Assembly: GCA_002794785.1 (NCBI GenBank)
Contig: NBBA01000004.1
Coordinates: 1,798,001-1,862,000, forward strand
Reading direction: 5' to 3'
DNA length: 64,000 nucleotides
Source: Coniferiporia sulphurascens
Lineage: Eukaryota > Basidiomycota > Agaricomycetes > Hymenochaetales > Hymenochaetaceae
Shown here: one piece after another, positions 47,157 through 59,086 of the stretch
Numbering within the stretch: position 1 is the stretch's first letter
Layout of the letters: every line of letters starts with the position of its first letter
Made by a program: the position numbers and the translations under genes
The notes under the pieces: model-generated
Told to the model about the DNA's origin: nothing
The model's database searches: none
The model's input: the letters and a program-made list of their open reading frames with translations, nothing else

Positions 47157-49786
47157 TCACGCGCCCGCAGGCGGTGGTGTGTGCGACGTCTCCTTAAGTA
47201 CGCTAGCATCATAGCGGTTCTCCGTGAACGCAGCACGACTCGACTCAGCCACAACAAATGCATCACACTCCTTCCTACTTTTGGCCACGTCCACTTTATA
47301 GAGCAGCACTGTGCTCAAGACGCCCCTGTAACCAGATATCGTATCAGCACGGCCACTTAATACAACCGAGAGACCCACAGTGTGAACAAAAACGCAAATG
47401 CCATGTTGTTATTCCCGCCCGCATCGTCGATAATGGCGGAGGATACAAATGGGCCTATAAAAGCCGACGTTTTCCCGACCTTCTCATTAAAACAAACATG
47501 AGACTACCACAGCGTCAGACTTGCGAATGAACTTACGATCGAGAATAGAGCGAAGAACAGGAACCTAAGCGGTACATTAGGTTACAGTAAGAAGCCGCGA
47601 TGACGTTGCTTACATTTGAGAAAGCGGTGAAACCTCGCTAATCATGGTCTGGCTGTACGCATACCACGGACAGACCATTAGTCCGTAGTAGGCCTGGTAA
47701 AGCCTATGCATGTCATCTGATCAATTAACTCTGCTTTCCTTCAAAATAGGCAAACGGACGGACCAGATCTCCCAAACATGCTTAAATCCAAATTTATCGG
47801 TGTGTACACCAATCAAGCCCCAAATAGTGAGTATCTTTTAAGAATCGGATTAATTCGTCAAGACCTAGAAAATGTGAGGGATTAGTGCTCACAATGATCC
47901 AGATGCAGTTGAACCCGAGCATCGCCTTTGTAGAAATCTTGAACCTCTTCTGCACAAGCCAAAATAGGCTTTCGGTTCAGAGTGAGTCACAATTCGCTTT
48001 TCTCGCGATAAGAGGCGCACTATATTCCCAGTCCTTGTGCGACTATCCCAACTATGAGTAGGTACGTAAGTTGAAGTGTCGAATATGACACAACACTTCA
48101 GGGGGTGAAAAAAGTTAGATTGACGCGCTAAGATGAAGGCTATTTCCCCACCTATTTTGTAACGTTCCAATAACCGTCCTATTTCCATTCATTAGACGTT
48201 CCCCTGCGATGGCAATGGTTTGGTTTATATAAAGCAGTGCTCACACGGTCGTATTCAACACATCGCCCATTATAAAGTAGAAAGCCAGGTACATGAACGT
48301 TTGCTTGAGCTTCATGTATTCACGCAGTGCAATGTATGTTTGCCGGAATCCTATCGTCAGAAGCGTCGTCCCAGGAGGGAGTGTCAAGCCTGGGCGCCTT
48401 TTTTCGAGGAAGAACCAGGGAATCGCGCATAGTACTGAGTAAAAAGAACATAATCAACCTGTAAACACGGAAATTAAGGGTAAAAGGGTCGGCAACATAC
48501 ACCACACGCCCCCGGAAAATGCGATCAACACGCTGAATGCCTTCGTATTGTTCTCCGTACTTTCTTCTGATTTGACGGCCTTTAATATTCCGACCATCAC
48601 AGCCAGGATGAGGATCTCCCCAGCAGAGCAGACGGCAAAGGAGATGTTCGACACGCGATTGCGCTGTAATGATTCAAAACTTTCATGATCTTCCAACCTA
48701 GCGGTAATTGTCAGCGTGACGAAAGAGCCGCGCGGACGTTGAGCGTTACTGACGACTTTTCCTCTGAAAGAACATCTTGGGAGGATGTCCTCACTTCAGG
48801 GAGGTCGCGCGCCAGCCCTGGGAAAGCCGCAGTCCAGAAGGTCAAAGCTCCCTAGACAGGGTGCGCAACGAAATCAGAATCACACGAATAATGAGCGTCA
48901 AAGAATGAATTCGGGACCTGATAGGCAATTACTGTCAGAAAGAGTGAGCGATATAAATTACAACACCGCAGAACGGAGCCCTCCGGTGCGAACAACTGGA
49001 CGTACGACCAAGGATGTAGAGTGCGACGCCTGCTTTCCACTTTGAGGCATCTTCAACGCCAAGCCATGCGAAGGAAACTGCGACGGCAAGTGCAGTAAAG
49101 AATATTGTGATATTAGGTCTGGAGTATTGTTTAGCTAAAGTAACGGGAAGGCGCGTCAAAAGGACAGACCTCCATCTGCCATAGTCGGCCCAGGCGCCGA
49201 TGAGCACGAACAGAGCGGCTTGTATGGCGAAGCTGATGCCATTTGTGATCAACACGATAGAATTGACTGTACTCGCATAAAACGGGGACAAAAATAAGTG
49301 CATGAGCCGCATTTACTCTATCAACGTTGGAAGGTGAAGGCACACCGTCTCGCGTCTTTCCAAGGAACGGCAACACGCAGCCCGTGCCGCTACCGCAGGG
49401 TGCAGTGAAGGCCGGCTGCGCAGGATCATATCCTGCCAAGAAGAGCAAATTCTGGAATTGCGAAGGTCCAAAATTGAATCCTGACAGGCCGTTGTTTCCC
49501 TTTCATTTTTGACAGTTTTTTTTAAAGAAAGAAGATAAAATCGACGCCGAGAGCGTAGCATGTGAGCTCTCAATTGTCAGAGACATGAATGGTTGAGGCG
49601 AGGGGAGCAAGGCATTTTGCGCCCACTCACAACGTAGTAGAGATAAAAAGCCCAGAGCTCTAATCTCGTTGTTGTCCATTGGCTTGTCGGACTTGGACTC
49701 GACCCGCGATCGTCGCCGCTAATCGCGGACTTCGCGTCTGAGTCGTCTACGGCGCCCTTTGAGGAAACTTGAGCGAGCTCAGGCAT
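47157..49786 (-). CDS. atg22: Atg22, vacuolar amino-acid effluxer
   Basis: MFS-like vacuolar membrane protein that exports amino acids after autophagic breakdown. Sixteen exons with consistent phases: 49786-49631, 49499-49346, 49266-49170, 49118-49009, 48931-48918 (14 nt), 48851-48754, 48697-48501, 48434-48245, 48178-48152 (27 nt), 48095-48021, 47968-47893, 47834-47764, 47703-47614, 47564-47537, 47479-47379 and 47325-47157; 550 residues. Family hallmarks: ELWAFYLYYVGNNGLSGFNF, ALTFWTAAFPGLARDLPE, NRVSNISFAVCSAGEILIL, AIPWFFLEKRRPG, CPWYAYSQTMISEVSPLSQ and GKTSAFIGPFVSSAI. Many hydrophobic spans are visible. The ATG at 49786 is the first in the open frame; an upstream exon is possible because CTTCAG precedes it. 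Confidence 0.92.
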
Positions 49787-50119
49787 GAAAAGGCACACTG
49801 GTACTCGTCGTGGCCTGAAGCAGAGATAAGATATGCATTAAACAAGTTGCGCATGGAGCATCGAAAATGATTTTAGCAATTTTAGGGTTGAAACATGAGC
49901 GCCCGTAGGCCGAATGCGGACGTCGATCAGTCGCATTCATGCCTTTGATTTTTATGATTTATGACGCTTGATTCCGAGGTTTGGCCAAAGCAAGATGACA
50001 ACAAAATAAAAGTTCGTACCAAAAAACACGAAAAAAGAGAGGAAGAATGCGATTGCTCGTCAATAATTAGAGTGCTATCTACTTAAATGTCAACACAATG
50101 CTACAACACCACCCGTCGT
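49787..50119. other. Intergenic region between RPN1 and ATG22
   Basis: Contains the ATG22 upstream region and the RPN1 3' flank; AT-rich, no gene seen. Confidence 0.45.
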
Positions 50120-53100
50120 CTACAGCTCCATTTTGTCTTCCTTCTCCCAACCGGGGTTCTTCTTGAGGATGACAAATCCTTCAAGCACAGCGGCGTACGG
50201 AATGTACTCCTCTGTTGCGAGCTCTGCACGGTCCGTCGTGCCGAGGCGCACAGGTGTCTGGTGTGTTTGGAAGCCCGAAATCGTGCGAGGCTTGCCTGCC
50301 TGTCCGATAACGTCTACTGCTTGGCCCACGCGTACAGTCACAGGAGTTGGCTTCAATTCCTCGTCGAGTGTGATCAAGAAGCGCGGGTACATGGCCGTGA
50401 CCAGATAGTACAACATCCAGTGGTACTTGTCCAAAACAACTGTGAAACAAGATTCCGTTAATCAAAGCAACTAAGAAAACAACCGAAATGTGAACGCACA
50501 TGATTTCGCGTCGGTGAACGCAACCAAAACAGTTAATAAGCCCGCAACAGCTGACCGGCTCATGATCCCACGATCGCAGAAGAAGGGATTGATACCGATA
50601 GTACCCTTGCCCATGTGCACAAGCCCCTGTGCGATGCGCACCGTGAACAAGCAGTCTGGCTCCTTGTAGTAGTAACTGGCAAGTTGACGCAGCATCTGGG
50701 CGAGGCGCGCGTTGTTTGTGCCTGCGCCTACGAGCCCCATTGCAAAGATCGCGTTGAGAGCGACGGCAAGATCATTATCATGGCTATACTTGGACAGCGT
50801 ATCAAGAATGGGCAGTTGCGGATTTGAGGCGCTAATAAGCCCGAGCGCAAGCGGCACGGTTTTGCGGATTGTGGGGTCGCCGTAATGCATCTGTCCATAT
50901 AATCAGCAAAGTCGACAAAAAAACCCGGAGTCTACTCACTAAGTGGTTGAGCTGCCGTACGGCCATCTCGGAACCAACGTCCTCGCCCATCGCAACAAGT
51001 ACAATTCCAATGACTGCGAAGGCCTGGTACGTGTCGTCCTCTTTGCTTCCCTCAGTCTTTTCGATGTGGTCGTTGCAGTGGTGCAGCATTGCTTGGACCT
51101 TTAGTGGATTTGTTGTCCCAGCATGCGAGCAGATATCAACAAGTATTTGCGCCTGTTTCGAGATGCTGTGCTCAATAGCCTTCAATGTCTCAAGCGTCGC
51201 GTCGGATGCCTCCTGGCGACCTAGGTACAACAATGCGAGACCTAACACCATGAATCGTGCCCACTTTTCGTCTAAGGCTTCGTCGTCACGCTCCATCAGC
51301 GTTTGCAGGATTGTACCCGCTATCTCGCCATTGCAACTTCCTACGAAAATGAGTCCGAGCGAAAGTGATACAAGAGATGCGACCTCCATCGAGTTGGAAT
51401 CGTCCCCTATGAGAGGCAAAAGCAAGCTGGACACATCCTCGCGTTGAGAGCCAACATAGGCGAGCCCGAGGCCAACAATAGCACCAGTTTTAAGGGGCAC
51501 CGATTTGCTCTCGATTTGGTCCCCAAGCAACGCAAGCGCGGCATCTGCCTCGGTTTTCACACCACAGTTGAGGATGCCTGTGGCAAGGAATGCACCGGCC
51601 TAAACGAAGTTGATCAAAAAATATTATAGCAATACCGGGATGTACACAAACCTTAATATACTCCTCCGAGGAATAGGTGTACCGATCAACATGACTTAGA
51701 CCGACGTCCGTATCCCACAACAAACTGAGTCCGAGGGATGCAGCGGCACTCATCATCCCTGGAACAGAAAATCAGCTGATTGCACTGTGTATGCAGATTT
51801 TTTAATGGGCGTACCATGGTCTTTGTTCTTATATATCCAACTATCACCCTCTGCAGCACCAACCATGAGCTTGTCGTTGCCAAAACCTGCATTTACGAAA
51901 GCGTTCACAAATGTGCCCGCCAAGTTCGCCCTTGCAGAATCGATATTTGGCCCGGCGGTTCCTAAACGCCATAAATTATAAGTTAAACTGTTAATCTTTT
52001 ATGCATTTCTCAGACTCACGCGCGTTTTCGAGGTGAGATTTGTATATATCCTCTAGGCTCTTGGGTTCTGAGGCACCAAGCTCCTTGCCGTACACCTTAA
52101 AGCGCTCAGAAAGATGCGTATTGCTCAGACACTCCACCAGATCCTCCTCAAATTCTTCGCCATCGCCTCCCGATTGCATCCATTCTAATGGAACCTGTGC
52201 TCGGGCAAGTAAGAACGCGAGTTGACGCTTCATCACCCTGTACAGAGACAATGGAAGTCAGATATTGTCACAACATATTTCCAACCTAAGAGCGTACGGG
52301 TTGCCAGCATTCTGGAAGTCCTGCAGGACGAGGTCTTGATCGGCCAGCCGAAGAGCAATCGTAAGGGCCTCTGGGAATTTGTCATGTTTAAGGTATAGCT
52401 CGTGAACAGTGCGGAGGAATGTCTGGTCATCTGGTGGAGGTAAGAAATAAACACAGCTAGCGGCCAGATAGTAAGGACGGGATACAAGATATCAATGGTT
52501 AAATGATTCTGCATACCTGACCATGTAGGCGCATACACGCGCATAGTTGTTGTCATCGACAAGACTGATCAGGCTCTCCACGATCTCTAACTCCTCGAGT
52601 AAATCGACCGCGTCCGGCTCCGCATTGTGTAAAAGGAGGAATTTTGCACATTCGAGGCCCAGCTTGTGTAACTCCTCAGTGTCCTCTTTCTTCTCCTCTC
52701 TGATCGCGTACTCGGATCCAAGCTCAGCAGCAAGGTGGCGGACGTATTCATGACCCCATGAACCAGGCTCATCTGGCCGCGAGGACATGGAGGTTGCAAG
52801 GAGACGGTAGCGGAGGGTACCACGGGGCTCAGTGTCGGAGTAAGTCATAGCAAGAACGGAGAGAATATCGGCGAAGAGACTTTTGTCTTCGGATGAAGGC
52901 CACAATTCGTACAAAGTCTGTAAATCGCGGTAATGGGGTCGGAGAAATTTAAGAGGTTTAGGGACTGAGGTCATTGAAGAAGTGGACGTTCGTATTAATG
53001 TCCGTAAGGTTTCGAGTGCAGGCCGATGAAGGCCAACGTCAGACTCCTGTGCATAGTGAGTTCATGCCATGCTCAGCTTCAATGGTACTACAGACCTTGA

Positions 53101-53351
53101 GACGCTCAACCAGCATTTCGAGCTCATTTCGAAGCTGTAAGTCCTCCTCGGACTAGAGTTACAAGTCAGATTACGAAGGCGCCTCGAACAGATAAAGAAC
53201 GCACCAGTTCCTCGCCCTCGCCCTCTTTGGCCTTGTCCTTCGACGCGCTCTCCGGGTCCTTCTCACCGGCTTTATCCTCCTTCTCACCCTCTTTCTTTTT
53301 AGACGAGTCGTCTGCGCGTACAGGCGCGACGGGGAACGCAGTGTTAGACAT
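50120..53351 (-). CDS. rpn1: 26S proteasome regulatory subunit Rpn1
   Basis: Base subunit that scaffolds ubiquitin-receptor and shuttle-factor docking. Ten exons: 53351-53205, 53152-53096, 53046-52517, 52456-52286, 52237-52020, 51961-51815, 51758-51652, 51599-50940, 50890-50500 and 50439-50120; 915 residues, with every phase consistent. A Lys/Glu-rich N-terminus is followed by [14 protein letters not shown], then [22 protein letters not shown]. Proteasome/cyclosome repeats include [61 protein letters not shown] and [15 protein letters not shown]. The end is [20 protein letters not shown]. Divergent from the next gene with 286 bp between start codons. Confidence 0.96.
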
Positions 53352-53637
53352 GGCTTACTCTGAGAGGAAGGGAAAGGAAAGATGAGTGGGTCGAGCACAG
53401 GTGAGTGACTGAGGCGAGTGAACGACGCGTATGCTCTACAAGGCTTATATAATCAATCACATGACCTCGGGATTTAGGTCTGAGATCGTGACTGGGCGGC
53501 GACTGGTGTTGTATGATGAGCCCGAAGCATCCGAGTCTTGCATTTGCCTCAAGCTTTGGGCGTTTTTACTTCATTTCGGTTACGCATCATTGGTCGTCTT
53601 GGATTAAGCTTCAGTGCTCCTAACACGTGCGATACGG

Positions 53638-55287
53638 ATGGTTTCCGCCCGCAACGTATTTAGCACTGTCATACTCCACAACTTGAGCTCCTAACATCAA
53701 GTGCTACCCCAATTGTGAACATGCATGAGAAGTCAGAGCAATCGTCAGTAAAACAATGCGTATCTTCAGAATGACTCTGACACCCTGATTAGAGACCCGG
53801 AGATACCCGCCTCCTCAGTTCCCCCAAGAGCAAACAACACAGCTGAAGAACATGAATGGGAGGATGTCGCAGACACACCCGAAACTTCGGGGCTGATCCG
53901 CGCGCCCGGAAACGTAGATCGTGCCAGTAGCTCGCCCAGGTCGACGCCGAGCATACCCAGGAGGAGACGGCCGGGAGTTAGAACTACCTACATTGCTACT
54001 ACGAGTTCCAGCCCCCGCAAGGCTGCTGTGTCCTCTCGCCCCAAGCCTGTCCCAGCCAGACGCCATTCTGTCCAGCCACTCGTTTCTGAGGACGAGCTCC
54101 ATGCAGCTTTCAATCTCGGCGTACGGTCTTCCTTGAAGTACGTACACGAAGTTGTTGTCTGGTTCTTTTATTTCATCAAGCGGCCCCTCTCGCTAGCTCT
54201 CGTTTTTTGGGTCATCGTCATCATCTCTAACGCACTCCTACCTTCCATCAAATCTGCGCTGTCACCGCTATGCATAATCCCTGGTATATCTCACTCCTCC
54301 CTCTGTACGCGGCCAGATACCGCCGGTGAAAATGCCGGTCGCCCGCGGCACGCGGAATACCCAATGATGGTGGAGATCCAAAGTAAAACATTCGAGCAGC
54401 TGCTTGATGAGAGTGTTGGGGGTTCTACCCTCGCACTAGAAATAAAAAAGGCGGAGATGGCGACAGCGGATCTCGTAACGGTTGTGCGCACTAGCAACCT
54501 CCGGAGCAAAGATCTTCTCGCAAATTCTTTGGGAACATTCATCAGCAATGCGCGAGACACAGCTCGCGGGCTACAAAAATTAAATGCAAAAGTTAGCGGT
54601 TCCGTGGATAAGTATGTCTTACAGTGCTTCAGTAATTATTTTGGCTGACGAGCTCTCACCAGCATCCTGGCAATCAGTGATTACGCGCTTCAAGCGATAG
54701 AGAGCGAAGAAATCAAACAGTCTTCCCTCATGAGATATGTCTGGCCATTCGGCGCCAATCCTGGCCCGGAGCGCCTCTCCTCGGCCTTCACGCAGTCACT
54801 TTCCGTTCTCTCGACTTCGTTAGAAAACCTAATTCTTTCTGCGGAGGCATCTCTCCAGTCGTTGGATACTCTCGAATCTCAACTGGGCACGATCCACGAG
54901 ATCATCGTTCGCGAAGGCGTCTCGCTCACGACGGAGCATTCTGAACTTCTCGCTGAACTATGGACGCGTCTCGGCGGAAACCGCGCACAGAGACAACGAT
55001 TTGAAGGAAATCTCTTCCTGCTACGTCAGCTGGGTGGGTACAGGTCGCGCGCGCTTGCTCACGTCGTTGCTGCGTTGCAGGCTTTGCAGACGCTGAGCGC
55101 GGACATGGAAGAGCTTCGCGAACGTGCCGCAGCACCTGAACTTTCAGGGGGCGAAATACCCTTGGAAGTGCATGCACGAGCCATAAGGAGTGGAGTACAG
55201 AGATTGAATGAGGGAAGGTTGAAGGCGAAGGAAAAGGAGGATGAGGCAGTTAAAAGGGTGCTTGGGCTGGACTCGGGCGAATCGTAA
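53638..55287 (+). CDS. Predicted single- or double-span membrane protein with helical C-terminus
   Basis: Exons 53638-53655, 53770-54611 and 54663-55287; 494 residues. The first exon (six codons, MVSARN) is inferred. The main frame has no ATG before its acceptor at 53769, and the join is in phase with a CTAAC branch-like site between them. Residues about 125-160 are strongly hydrophobic (VVVWFFYFIKRPLSLALVF, WVIVIISNALLPSI), a membrane anchor. The rest is helical, with LEIKKAEMATADLVTVVR, FEGNLFLLRQLGGYRSRALA and a charged tail. The N-terminus is Arg/Ser/Pro-rich and probably cytosolic or nucleoplasmic. I do not recognise a named family. Possible roles at the nuclear envelope or ER are only a guess from the layout. 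Confidence 0.72.
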
Positions 55288-55585
55288 TCAACGAGTTGTT
55301 GCACCTCGTGTTTACTATTTATTGCACTGTCGTGTATTATATTCTTGTTGTAACGATACACCTGTTTATTTCCCCGCGCTCTCGTACCCGTATTATCTAT
55401 GTATATGGCCTGACTAAGGCCCTTATAGGTCATTGTTAACAATTTAAGAACTCTGCACAGCTACATAGCACCGCCGATCCTGTGTGGGACAAATATACTA
55501 AATTCGGGGGCAAGAACGCGTCCACTGGCCTCGGGAGTAATAAACACCTATTGACGTGACTTTAAGCTGCGCGGTCCCCGCAAAC

Positions 55586-56930
55586 ATGGAACCCCTCACA
55601 CCGCACACTGCAACCTCACAATTCATTCAAGCTGGTGAGGAAGTGCAGTTATCTTGCCCCATATCACTATTTGACGCCACACGCATTCACGACAGACGAT
55701 GACGACGACTACGACGAAGAGGCCCTGCCTTCGTTCTCTGGTCCGACCATGGAGAGCGACAGCCAAAGTCCAGTAGACAAGGGCAAGCAGCGCGCGCAGG
55801 ATCAACTCGCACCACCGGGCTCGTCAAGTAACGCTGCGTCGCTGTCCGGGAATATAGGAAGCCCGGCGAATGGTTCGGGAGCAACGCCGAAGGGAGCGAG
55901 AAGGACAGTTGGGGGAGTACAGGTGGAAACGCGGTAAGTTGCCATGAAGTGCCGAACAGAAAGGGTGCATCCTGAGTGAAAACCAGGTACTCCGGAGTGG
56001 ATACGCTTGATGAACCCGTCACGACAACTATAGTGAGCTTCGGTTACTGTTGGCGCGATGCGTTTTGACTTACTTCTGGCATGTAATACCAGGTAAGGGA
56101 CCTTTTTTCGATATACATCAAGCTTGTGCAAGTGCTATACCCGTCGCGATCGGGGGCCGGACGAGAGGTTCTTCGGTAAGTATATTAGTATATGTTTCCT
56201 TGCAAGACTGGGACTGATAGTCAACAGGGATTGGGATCTATGGGGACCTTTGATCCTGTGCCTGCTCCTAGGAATTATGCTAAGTGTGAATGTAAGTCTC
56301 AGTGAACCCTCGTTGTTCTGCTTCAGTCCAATCTATTGCCCCCTTCACAGGCGCCCGCAGAGCAATCTCTCGGTGTATTTACGGCTGTGGTTGCCATAGT
56401 TTGCTTGGGCTCAGTGGTTGTGACTATACAGGCAAAAGTAAGCTGAACTACCTATAAAAACCATATGAACTACTTCTTATCATCAACTCTAGCTTCTCGG
56501 AGGAAGGGTGTAAGACTGAGCTTCCTATAAATATCCACACTGGGCTTAACTTTCGCGTTGCAGCTCATTCTTTCAAGCACTTTGTGCACTAGGCTATTGT
56601 GTTGCGCCATTAGACATTGCAGCCCTCGTATTATGCTTTGTCCGTATCATATGGGTACGCATCCCTGTTGCTTTAGGTGCCTGGGCGTGGTGCATATGGG
56701 GTTGGTCTTCTCCTTATGCGCTGCCGTTTCTCAGCAATTACTCACTGATCTGACACACATTAGCATCTGTCAACTTCCTCGATGGAACGAAGATCGAACA
56801 CCAGCGCATTTTGCTCGCAGTATACCCGCTTCTGTGAGTTTCCACCTCTAATCCCTTCGACTATAGTTTTAATAACGCATCTTTCAGTCTTTTCTACTTT
56901 ATCCTTGCTTGGATGATCTTAATCCAGTAA
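55586..56930 (+). CDS. yip4: YIP1-family Golgi membrane protein (Yip4/YIPF6-like)
   Basis: Ten exons: 55586-55634, 55696-55933, 55987-56032, 56093-56175, 56228-56291, 56351-56437, 56493-56509 (17 nt), 56564-56700, 56764-56833 and 56888-56930; 277 residues. An acidic, Ser-rich cytosolic N-terminus leads to the family signature: TLDEPVTTTI, LVQVLYPSRSGAGREVLRDW, DLWGPLILCLLLGIML. Further membrane spans follow (VVAIVCLGSVVVTIQAK, QALCALGYCVAPLDIAALVL, VALGAWAWCIWASVNFL, LLVFYFILAWMILIQ), about five in all. YIP1 proteins bind Rab GTPases and act in ER-Golgi traffic. The DLWGPL motif favours the YIPF6/Yip4 branch. The 17-nt exon encodes LLGGRV with its neighbour. Confidence 0.88.
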
Positions 56931-57454
56931 ATAGGGCCCGCGAATACACAATCGTTTCATCCTTGTGACCACCGGGGAAATTCGATGGGACATCTGAACT
57001 TGAATCCGCTAGTTCACATGAAGTGCGGGTTAGCAGACGCCGTAGTGTGGCTTGAGCCAATATGGGCTTCAAATGTTTGACCTTTCGTGCTGCCCTGGAA
57101 CCTTGGCCATACTAGCCCGAGCGGATGAATCGTCAGAACTCTATCCTCTAGGTCTCAATGATATCATTCCCGAGAATTCTCGACTGTTGGACTGGTCTTT
57201 TTTAATTCAGCAGGATCATTCTCCAGGACTCGTAGCCTTCATGCATTACATTTTGTATGAAATGATTGAATCCGATTTCTACTTCTACTCGTGTGTCACA
57301 TTGCGCCGGCCTCGAAATGCGGTGGATAGTGCGGCCGCAGCGAGGTTTTAATTTCGCTACGGCTTTGCCAGCGATGTGGTGTCACGTGATTCGGCGCGCA
57401 CTACGTGACGCGACCGAGGGGCTATAACTGGCCCCCGACTTCAGCATTCTCGCA
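56931..57454. other. Intergenic region, no gene seen
   Basis: 3' flank of the YIP gene and upstream region of the phosphoesterase. The 57052-57351 ORF has no motif. Confidence 0.45.
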
Positions 57455-58993
57455 ATGCCAATGCCTCGCTTCCGTCTGAGCAGATTACTTCCCGCTATCC
57501 TCCTGTGCGGGGCGGTATACGTCGCCCTACGCTTAAATACTCCTGGATCGGCTGCCCGTCTGAACGGACAAGCCGTATTGCAAGAGGAATCAGGCGAGCC
57601 AGGTAACGACCTGGGTTTGGACTTGAAGGTCAGCGACTCTCAGACTGTGATAGGCGGCGAGGGCGACGCCATACGCAAGTACGAGCGACACATAGTTGCG
57701 GTGGGCGACCTTCACGGCGACTTCGGCAATGCCTTGAAGGTGCTGCAGATGGCGGGCGTTGTCGACTCTGCGGGAGACTGGACGGGGGATGTAGACCTCT
57801 TCGTACAGACGGGAGACATCATTGATAGGTGCGCCACTCGGTTCGTTAAGTGTTCAGTGCTAAGCTAATCTTGGTTCGCTGCCGTAAACTCGGGGAATTT
57901 AGAGGAGATGATACCATAAGACTCTTCTTATGGATGGAGAGGTTGAGGGCGCAGGCGCGCTCAGCTGGCGGCGACGTTATCTCCCACCTCGGAAACCACG
58001 AATGGATGAACCTGTTAGGTATGTGCTCTTATATAGCTCCTCATTACGTGTGAATACCAACAACTAATTCTGCACCAGCGGACTGGAGGTAATCCCACAA
58101 GCTACACGCCAAGCCCACGCCTCATTTGACTAAGCATGCTTCCCCAGATACGTCTACCAAAGTGAGATCAATACCTTCGGCTCCGTCGCCGCTCGCCAGA
58201 AAATGCTACAGACGGGACGCATTGGGCGCGCCTGGGCTGCCAACTACAGCGTCACGTCGCGCGTGCCCTTGCACCCTCCCCTGGGGCCCGACTCGCACTT
58301 CCCCTCTGCGCCTGCCTATCCATTCGATGCACAATCGCTGGATTTCGACCCTGCATCCTCAGACGCCACGGCACCGCTCGTACGGGCGGCGCTCTCCTTT
58401 GTGCATGGTGGGCTCGCCCCGGAATACGAGCATCTCACGCCGTATCCATCCAGTATCAATGCAATTGGACGTTTACTCCTCAAACGACTACAGACGCGTA
58501 AATTCCCCCCACCGCATCCACCTGGGCCATACGCAGGGCTTCCTGAGAGCGCGACCGCTGAAGAGCGCAGCCTCTACGCAGATGGTGGTCCGCTGTGGTA
58601 CCGCGGATGGGCCTTGAATCCCGAAGAGGATGTTTGCGGAGAAGTCGACGCTGTACTTGAAAAAATTGGTGTGAGGCGGCTGATCATGGGACATACTCCC
58701 GACTTTGATGTACGTCCGAGGCACCTTTCTATTGAAGGACGTCCCCTAAAATTCACCCCGTTTGCAATTAATAGCGCATCACTTCCCGGTGCGGCGGGAA
58801 AATCATCATCATCGACACGGGCATCTCCCACGCATACGGCGGTGTACTGTCCGCGCTGTCCATAAAGTACACTATCACGCAGCAAGAGAGTGGTGGGCGC
58901 CACTGGACCGAGCGCGAAGTTGTCACGGCACTGTATCCAAACAGTCAGAATGTACTGGTAGCTGAAGAGCGGGAGCTCATGGCGGAACTATAG
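57455..58993 (+). CDS. Calcineurin-like metallophosphoesterase, membrane-anchored or secreted
   Basis: Five exons: 57455-57828, 57903-58018, 58079-58088 (10 nt), 58148-58709 and 58775-58993; 426 residues. All metallophosphoesterase motifs are present: GDLHGD (GDxHG), TGDIIDRGDD (GDxxDRG-like), LGNHEWMN (GNHE), SFVHGGLAPE (H-x-G) and MGHTPDFD (GH). The N-terminus has a single hydrophobic segment (LLPAILLCGAVYVALRL) after basic residues, a signal anchor or signal peptide. The arrangement resembles Shewanella-like (bacterial-type) phosphatases found in fungi and plants; the natural substrate is unknown. The 10-nt exon is required to keep frame and supplies DWR before YVYQSEINTFG. Convergent with ATG15 across 93 bp. 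Confidence 0.88.
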
Positions 58994-59086
58994 GTGCTTC
59001 CGCGTCGCTAACTTATTATCATGTCTGGTGTGTAGGATAGGGTATAGAATACAGGCTGGGACATCTTCTTTCAGTAGACTTCTAGG

